From: Nocardioides szechwanensis
GTDB lineage: Bacteria; Actinomycetota; Actinomycetes; Propionibacteriales; Nocardioidaceae
Direction of reading: 5' to 3'
Assembly: GCF_900103935.1 (NCBI RefSeq)
Contig: NZ_FNIC01000001.1
Location: 38,197-102,196 of the forward strand
DNA length: 64,000 nucleotides
Translations under genes and position numbers: made by a program
Notes under the pieces: model-generated
What the model was told of the DNA's origin: nothing
The model's input: only the letters and a program-made list of their open reading frames with translations
Databases searched by the model: none
In this document: piece by piece, positions 58,463 through 64,000 of the stretch
Layout of the letters: every line of letters begins with the position of its first letter
Numbering within the stretch: the stretch's first letter is position 1

Positions 58463-59932
58463 ATGCCGACAGTGGAGCGATGGGACGCCGAGTCCTGCTA
58501 CCGCGCCGTCAAGTCCCGTGACCGGCGCTTCGACGGCGTCTTCTACACCGCCGTGCGTACGACGGGCATCTACTGCCGTCCGTCGTGCCCGGCGCGCACC
58601 CCCGCCTTCGTCAACGTCACGTTCCACCCGAGCCCGGCCTCGGCCCAGGCGGCCGGCTACCGCGCCTGCAAGCGCTGCCTGCCCGACGCGACGCCCGGCA
58701 GCCCCGACTGGGACGTCGCGGCCACCGCGGCCGGCCGCGCGATGCGGCTGATCTCCGACGGCGTGGTCGACCGCGAGGGCGTCGAAGGCCTGGCCCGCCG
58801 GGTCGGCTACACCCCGCGCCACCTGTCCCGGTTGCTCGTCGCCGAGCTCGGCGCCGGTGCGCTCGGCCTGGCCCGGGCCAAGCGGGCCCAGACCGCCCGC
58901 GTGCTGATCGAGACCACCGATCTCAGCTACTCCGACATCGCGTTCGCCGCCGGCTTCTCCAGCATCCGCCAGTTCAACGAGACCGTTCGCGAGGTCTACG
59001 CCACCTCCCCGACCGACCTGCGTGGCCGTCGCGGCGGCCACGCCGCCACCGGCAGCGTCACCATGCGGCTGGCCGTGCGCACACCGTTCGCCGGCGCCGC
59101 GCTGCTCGACTTCCTCGCCACCCGCGCGGTCCCGGGCGTCGAGGAGGCCGGGCCCGGCTGGTACGCCCGGACCCTGTCCCTCCCACACGGTTCCGGCACG
59201 GTGCGGCTCGACGTCCCCGACGTGCCCGAGGTGGGGCAGACCGCGTTCGTGACGGCCACGTTCGCGCTCGAGGACCTGCGCGACGTCGCGGCGGCCACCG
59301 AGCGGACGCGCCGGCTCCTCGACGCCGACTGCGACCCGGTGGCAGTCGCCGACGCGTTCGCCGGCGACCCCGTCATCGGCCCGCTCGTCCGACGCACGCC
59401 CGGCCTACGCGTGCCCGGCCATGTCGACGGCCACGAGGTCGCCGTGCGCGCCGTGCTCGGACAGCAGGTGAGCGTCGCCGGCGCGCGCACGGTCGCGGCC
59501 CGGCTCACCGTCACCCACGGTGAGCCGCTGGCGCATCCGGCGGGCGAGCTGACCCACCTCTTCCCGAGCGCCGCCGTCCTGGCCGGGCTCGACCCCGACG
59601 ACCTCCCGATGCCCCGCGCCCGCGGTCGCGCGCTGGTCGCCCTGTGCGAGGCGCTGGCGTCGGGGGACCTGGCGCTCGACCGCGGCGCCGACCGGGACGG
59701 CGTACGACGTGCGTTGCTGGCGATCCCGGGCATCGGCCCGTGGACGGCCGACTACATCGCCCTGCGCGCGCTCGGGCACCCCGACGTCTTCCTGCCGACC
59801 GACATCGGCATCCGCGACGCCCTCGTCGCCCTCGGCCGGGACCCGGCCGACGCCACCGAGCTCGCCGAGGGCTGGCGGCCCTGGCGGTCCTACGCCCAGC
59901 TGTACCTCTGGCACTTACTCAAGGAGCACTGA
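58463..59932 (+). CDS. alkA: Ada/AlkA fusion: methyl-sensing regulator and 3-methyladenine DNA glycosylase
   Basis: 489 residues from ATG 58463. Domain order: AdaA zinc domain (~5-80) with Cys38, Cys42, Cys69 and Cys72, Cys38 corresponding to the phosphotriester methyl acceptor of E. coli Ada; an AraC-type HTH region (~85-185, [39 protein letters not shown]); and an AlkA glycosylase (~200-489) with [16 protein letters not shown] and the helix-hairpin-helix [18 protein letters not shown] plus the catalytic Asp in [10 protein letters not shown]. It senses alkylation and removes alkylated bases. The ogt gene follows 1 base after its stop codon. Confidence 0.95.
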   Translation: MPTVERWDAESCYRAVKSRDRRFDGVFYTAVRTTGIYCRPSCPARTPAFVNVTFHPSPASAQAAGYRACKRCLPDATPGSPDWDVAATAAGRAMRLISDGVVDREGVEGLARRVGYTPRHLSRLLVAELGAGALGLARAKRAQTARVLIETTDLSYSDIAFAAGFSSIRQFNETVREVYATSPTDLRGRRGGHAATGSVTMRLAVRTPFAGAALLDFLATRAVPGVEEAGPGWYARTLSLPHGSGTVRLDVPDVPEVGQTAFVTATFALEDLRDVAAATERTRRLLDADCDPVAVADAFAGDPVIGPLVRRTPGLRVPGHVDGHEVAVRAVLGQQVSVAGARTVAARLTVTHGEPLAHPAGELTHLFPSAAVLAGLDPDDLPMPRARGRALVALCEALASGDLALDRGADRDGVRRALLAIPGIGPWTADYIALRALGHPDVFLPTDIGIRDALVALGRDPADATELAEGWRPWRSYAQLYLWHLLKEH

Positions 59933-59933
59933 C

Positions 59934-60413
59934 ATGTGGACGACCATGGACTCATCGATCGGCGAGCTGCGCCTCGTCGAGCAGGCGGGCGCGATCACGG
60001 CGATCGAGTTCTCGCCGTTCCGCGACCCCGACGGTCGGGTGCGCGGGGTCCGCGACGACAGCCACCCGCTGCTCGTGGAGACCAAGCGGCAGCTGACGGC
60101 CTACTTCGCCCGCGACCTCAAGGAGTTCGACCTGCCGCTCGCACCGGCCGGGACCGACTTCCAGAAGCGGGTGTGGGAGCAGCTCGTCGGCATCGCCTAC
60201 GGCCAGACCGCGTCCTACGGCCAGATCGCCGCGCAGCTCGGCAAGACCAACGCCGCCTCGCGGGCCGTGGGCCTGGCCAACGGCAGCAACCCGATCCCGA
60301 TCGTGATCCCGTGCCACCGCGTCATCGGCGCCAACGGCACGCTCACCGGCTACGCCGGCGGCATCGAGCGCAAGCAGACCTTGCTGGAGCTGGAACAGGA
60401 TGCCTTGTTCTGA
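59934..60413 (+). CDS. ogt: Methylated-DNA-protein cysteine methyltransferase
   Basis: 159 residues from ATG 59934; AGGAG lies in the end of the upstream gene. It repairs O6-methylguanine by transferring the methyl group to Cys127 in [12 protein letters not shown]. Also present: [30 protein letters not shown] (DNA-binding wing, two overlapping motifs) and [15 protein letters not shown]. With the Ada/AlkA gene it forms an adaptive-response operon. It is convergent with the IclR gene, 1 base apart. Confidence 0.96.
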   Translation: MWTTMDSSIGELRLVEQAGAITAIEFSPFRDPDGRVRGVRDDSHPLLVETKRQLTAYFARDLKEFDLPLAPAGTDFQKRVWEQLVGIAYGQTASYGQIAAQLGKTNAASRAVGLANGSNPIPIVIPCHRVIGANGTLTGYAGGIERKQTLLELEQDALF

Positions 60414-60414
60414 G

Positions 60415-61137
60415 CTACTCGGCCGCGGCGCGGCGCAGCGACTCGGACAGCCGCTCCGCGGCGGCGAGTACGGCGGGGGCGTGCATGCGGCCGGGCTGAC
60501 GCGAGAGGCGCTCGAGCGGGCCGGAGACGGAGACGGCGGCGATGATCTTGCCGCCGGGGGAGCGGACCGGGGCCGAGACCGAGGCCACGCCCTGCTCGCG
60601 CTCGCCGACCGACTGGGCCCAGCCGCGGCGGCGGATGCCGGACAGGGCGGCGGCGGAGAAGGCGGCGTTCTGCAGACCGCGGTGCATGCGCTCGGGGTCC
60701 TCCCAGGCGAGCAGCACCTGGGCGGCGGAGCCGGCGCGCATCGTCAGCTGCGACCCGACGGGGATGGTGTCGCGCAGGCCGGAGGGGCGCTCGGCGGCGG
60801 CGACGCAGACGCGGTGCTCGCCCTGGCGGCGCCACAGCTGGGCGGACTCGCCGGTGATGTCGCGCAGGCGCGCGAGGACGGGGCCGGCGGTGGCGAGGAG
60901 GCGGTCCTCGCCGGCGGCGGCCGACAGCTCGGCCAGACGCGGGCCGAGCACGAAGCGGCCCTGCATGTCGCGGGCGACGAGGCGGTGGTGCTCGAGGGCT
61001 ACGGCGAGCCGGTGGGCGGTCGGTCGGGCCAGGCCCGTGCCGGCCACGAGACCCGCGAGGGTGGCCGGTCCGGACTCGAGCGCGGTGAGCACCAAGGCGG
61101 CCTTGTCGAGGACGCCGACACCACTGGAGTTGTCCAT
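60415..61137 (-). CDS. IclR-family regulator of leucine genes (NdgR/LtbR type)
   Basis: 240 residues from ATG 61137, matching the length of NdgR/LtbR. The N-terminal winged helix (VLDKAALVLTALESGPATLAGLVAGTGLARPTAHRLAVALEHHRLV) is followed by an IclR ligand domain (~75-240, TIPVGSQLTMRAGSAAQVLLAWEDPE, GWAQSVGEREQGVASVSAPV). It is divergent from leuC with 92 bases between, the arrangement conserved for NdgR in Streptomyces and LtbR in Corynebacterium, which repress or modulate leuCD and other amino-acid genes. Confidence 0.92.
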   Translation of the reverse strand: MDNSSGVGVLDKAALVLTALESGPATLAGLVAGTGLARPTAHRLAVALEHHRLVARDMQGRFVLGPRLAELSAAAGEDRLLATAGPVLARLRDITGESAQLWRRQGEHRVCVAAAERPSGLRDTIPVGSQLTMRAGSAAQVLLAWEDPERMHRGLQNAAFSAAALSGIRRRGWAQSVGEREQGVASVSAPVRSPGGKIIAAVSVSGPLERLSRQPGRMHAPAVLAAAERLSESLRRAAAE

Positions 61138-61229
61138 ATGGCAATACTGCCGTCTCACTCCATGGGATGCAAGGGGTAGGGTTCGGGTCGTACTGAGAAG
61201 CGCGTCACGATCGGCATGAAGGAGTGGTC
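61138..61229. promoter_or_regulatory. Divergent ndgR-type / leuC control region
   Basis: The 92-base region holds GGCA-ATAC-TGCC (61140-61151) beside the regulator start and a CCATGG-centred segment (61160-61165) in TCTCACTCCATGGGATG. TAGGGT (61177-61182) may be the leuC -10. AAGGAG at 61219-61224 is a strong ribosome-binding site for leuC. NdgR/LtbR sites are expected here, but which repeat is bound cannot be decided by eye. Confidence 0.5.
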
Positions 61230-62690
<1,461 letters not shown>

Positions 62691-62691
62691 C

Positions 62692-63291
62692 ATGGAGAAG
62701 TTCTCGAGCCACACCGGCGTCGGCGTGCCCCTGCGCCGCAGCAACGTCGACACCGACCAGATCATCCCGGCCGTCTACCTCAAGCGGGTCACCCGTGACG
62801 GGTTCGAGGACGGGCTGTTCAGCGCCTGGCGCAACGACCCGACGTTCGTCCTCAACAACGAGGCGTACGCCGCCGGGTCGGTGCTCGTCGCCGGACCCGA
62901 CTTCGGCACCGGGTCGTCGCGCGAGCACGCGGTCTGGGCCCTGCAGAACTACGGGTTCAAGGCCGTCATCTCCTCACGCTTCGCCGACATCTTCCGAGGC
63001 AACTCCGGCAAGGCCGGACTGCTCGCCGCGCAGGTCGACGAGAAGGTCGTCCAGCGACTCTGGGACCTGCTCGAGGAGTCTCCCGGGACCACGGTCACCG
63101 TGGACCTCGAGTCACGCACGGTGCGTGCCGGTGAGGGTGTCGACGCCGTCGAGGACTCCTTCGACATCGACGACTACACGCGCTGGCGCCTGCTGGAGGG
63201 TCTCGACGACGTCGGGATCACCCTGAGCCACGCCGACGACATCACGGCCTACGAAGCGACCCGCCCGAGCTGGAAGCCCGCCACTCTCTGA
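62692..63291 (+). CDS. leuD: 3-Isopropylmalate dehydratase small subunit
   Basis: 199 residues from ATG 62692. The swivelling domain of the dehydratase: [21 protein letters not shown] (residues ~13-33; key residues Asn18, Asp20, Asp22), [22 protein letters not shown] and [17 protein letters not shown]. It forms the active heterodimer with LeuC. A weak hairpin follows 9 bases after the stop, before the HU gene. Confidence 0.97.
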   Translation: MEKFSSHTGVGVPLRRSNVDTDQIIPAVYLKRVTRDGFEDGLFSAWRNDPTFVLNNEAYAAGSVLVAGPDFGTGSSREHAVWALQNYGFKAVISSRFADIFRGNSGKAGLLAAQVDEKVVQRLWDLLEESPGTTVTVDLESRTVRAGEGVDAVEDSFDIDDYTRWRLLEGLDDVGITLSHADDITAYEATRPSWKPATL

Positions 63292-63299
63292 GGCAGTTT

Positions 63300-63317
63300 C
63301 CCCAACCAGGCTTGGGG
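63300..63317 (+). terminator. Hairpin after leuCD
   Basis: CCCCAA (63300-63305) and TTGGGG (63312-63317) pair with a 6-base loop and are followed by ATTCCCC. A short stem, so probably a modest terminator. Confidence 0.45.
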
Positions 63318-63430
63318 ATTCCCCACCCACATATCGCGGTGCATGCGCCCGACAGTGCAGATCTCCGCGCACCTGCGGGGGATTCACGGTGCGACGCGCC
63401 GAAAATAGGTGTGCGTTTACACGGCGTGGT

Positions 63431-63461
63431 GATTGTGACAATCGCCACCAATGCCTAGCGT
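63431..63461 (+). promoter_or_regulatory. Candidate hup promoter with overlapping palindrome
   Basis: TTGTGA (63433-63438) and TAGCGT (63456-63461) are 17 bases apart, predicting a start near 63468 and a ~50-base untranslated leader. The -35 lies inside GATTGT-G-ACAATC (63431-63443), a perfect palindrome that could be an operator. Confidence 0.6.
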
Positions 63462-63518
63462 GCCTTGATGAAAGTCGAGCAAAGTCTCGGCGCCGTTAGT
63501 TCATTGGAAGGGAAGCTA

Positions 63519-64000
63519 GTGAACAAGTCACAGCTCATCGACGCACTCGCCGCTCGCTACGAGGGGAACCGCAAGGCTGCATCCCACGCGCTCGAGTCCG
63601 TGCTCGACACCATCACCCGGGAAGTTGCCAAGGGCGAGAAGGTCGCCATCACGGGCTTCGGCTCGTTCGAGAAGAGGATCCGCGAGGCACGGTGGGTCCG
63701 CAACCCGCAGACCGGTGCCCGCATCAAGGCCAAGAAGACGGCGGTGCCGAAGTTCAGTGCCGGCGCCGACCTGAAGAACGTCGTCTCCGGTGCGAAGAAG
63801 CTGCCGAAGCTGACGCTCTCTGCTGCGGCACCCGCGGCCAAGAAGGCAGCTGCGCCGGCCAAGAGGGCGGCGGCCGCTGCCAAGAAGGCGGCCCCTGCCA
63901 AGAAGTCGGCTCCCGCCAAGAAGGCGGCACCGGCCAAGAAGGCGGCACCGGCCAAGAAGGCGGCACCGGCCAAGAAGGCGGCACCGGCCAAGAAGGCGGC
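63519..64000 (+). CDS. hup: HU-family histone-like protein with lysine-rich tail (3' end outside window)
   Basis: GTG 63519 (ribosome-binding site GGAAGGGAAG) opens a frame that is still open at the window end, giving 160 residues. The first ~90 are a canonical HU/IHF fold: MNKSQLIDALAARYEGNRKAA, GEKVAITGFGSFEKRIREARWVRNPQTGARI (overlapping parts of ~40-70), and PKFSAGADLKNVVSG. The rest is a histone-H1-like Ala/Lys/Pro tail of PAKKAA repeats, as in mycobacterial HupB and Streptomyces HupS. It compacts DNA in the nucleoid. Confidence 0.95.
   Translation, partial: MNKSQLIDALAARYEGNRKAASHALESVLDTITREVAKGEKVAITGFGSFEKRIREARWVRNPQTGARIKAKKTAVPKFSAGADLKNVVSGAKKLPKLTLSAAAPAAKKAAAPAKRAAAAAKKAAPAKKSAPAKKAAPAKKAAPAKKAAPAKKAAPAKKA
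63915..64000 (+). repeat. 18-bp tandem repeat encoding PAKKAA units
   Basis: Four identical copies of GCCAAGAAGGCGGCACCG plus 14 bases of a fifth run to the window end within hup. Perfect nucleotide identity points to recent expansion and probable length variation between strains. Confidence 0.9.

Noticed and set aside
63915..64000. Tandem repeats as a CRISPR-like array
   Set aside because: Units are contiguous 18-bp in-frame codon repeats without spacers, inside the hup coding sequence.

Overview
High-GC actinobacterial chromosome segment, most likely Nocardioides or a close Nocardioidaceae relative. The basis is overall composition, GTG/TTG starts, 4-base gene overlaps, DUF222/HNH (13E12) genes, a PknG-GlnX-GlnH cluster, a BioQ-type biotin regulon, DtxR/IdeR iron boxes and an HU protein with a long Lys/Ala/Pro tail. 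No complete insertion sequence, CRISPR array, prophage or rRNA was seen.

Layout. 1-5.2 kb: accessory genes (partial DUF222/HNH gene, SHOCT protein, nucleotidyltransferase/CDP-alcohol phosphotransferase fusion, cold-shock/DUF1294 protein, GNAT, decayed ABC-F ATPase). 5.4-9.2 kb: serA, then a divergent MocR regulator and YczE-type membrane protein. 9.25-21.5 kb: a ten-gene tightly packed plus-strand operon (TelA, small protein, CbxX-type AAA, GlnX, GlnH, coiled-coil protein, PknG, PP2C phosphatase, vWA protein, zinc-ribbon/FHA protein) that looks like one amino-acid-sensing phospho-signalling system. 21.6-25 kb: methyltransferase, then leuB and ilvE behind a structured leader. 25-30.2 kb: ArsR/SRPBCC pair and a complete iron-siderophore uptake system with two iron boxes. 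30.2-33.6 kb: membrane Ser/Thr kinase, then cimA behind a leader-peptide attenuator. 33.6-38.6 kb: TetR/FMN reductase divergon, SulP transporter, amidase, AAC(2')-I-type acetyltransferase. 38.65-45.5 kb: biotin uptake (bioY-M-N) and biosynthesis (bioB-A-F-D), with BioQ boxes and the divergent bioQ gene. 45.6-49.5 kb: a desferrioxamine-type siderophore operon in which both the first gene (decarboxylase) and last gene (synthetase) carry internal deletions, while monooxygenase and acyltransferase are intact. 49.7-53.5 kb: accessory island (DUF222/HNH gene, DUF4041/GIY-YIG gene between imperfect direct repeats, glycosylase-like gene). 53.5-57.1 kb: FAH hydrolase, gltX, CPBP protease, tRNA-Gln, tRNA-Glu. 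57.1-64 kb: LCP ligase, Ada/AlkA and Ogt repair genes, IclR (NdgR/LtbR) divergent from leuCD, and the start of hup.

How it works together. The branched-chain amino-acid genes are dispersed (leuB, ilvE, cimA, leuCD), and each group has its own visible control: a Val-Ile-Ile-Ile leader peptide with an intrinsic terminator before cimA, a Val/Leu/Ile leader and stacked hairpins before leuB, and an IclR regulator divergent from leuCD. Iron control is shared between the uptake operon and the damaged siderophore operon, which suggests a cell that has kept uptake and probably lost synthesis. Biotin synthesis and uptake share BioQ boxes.
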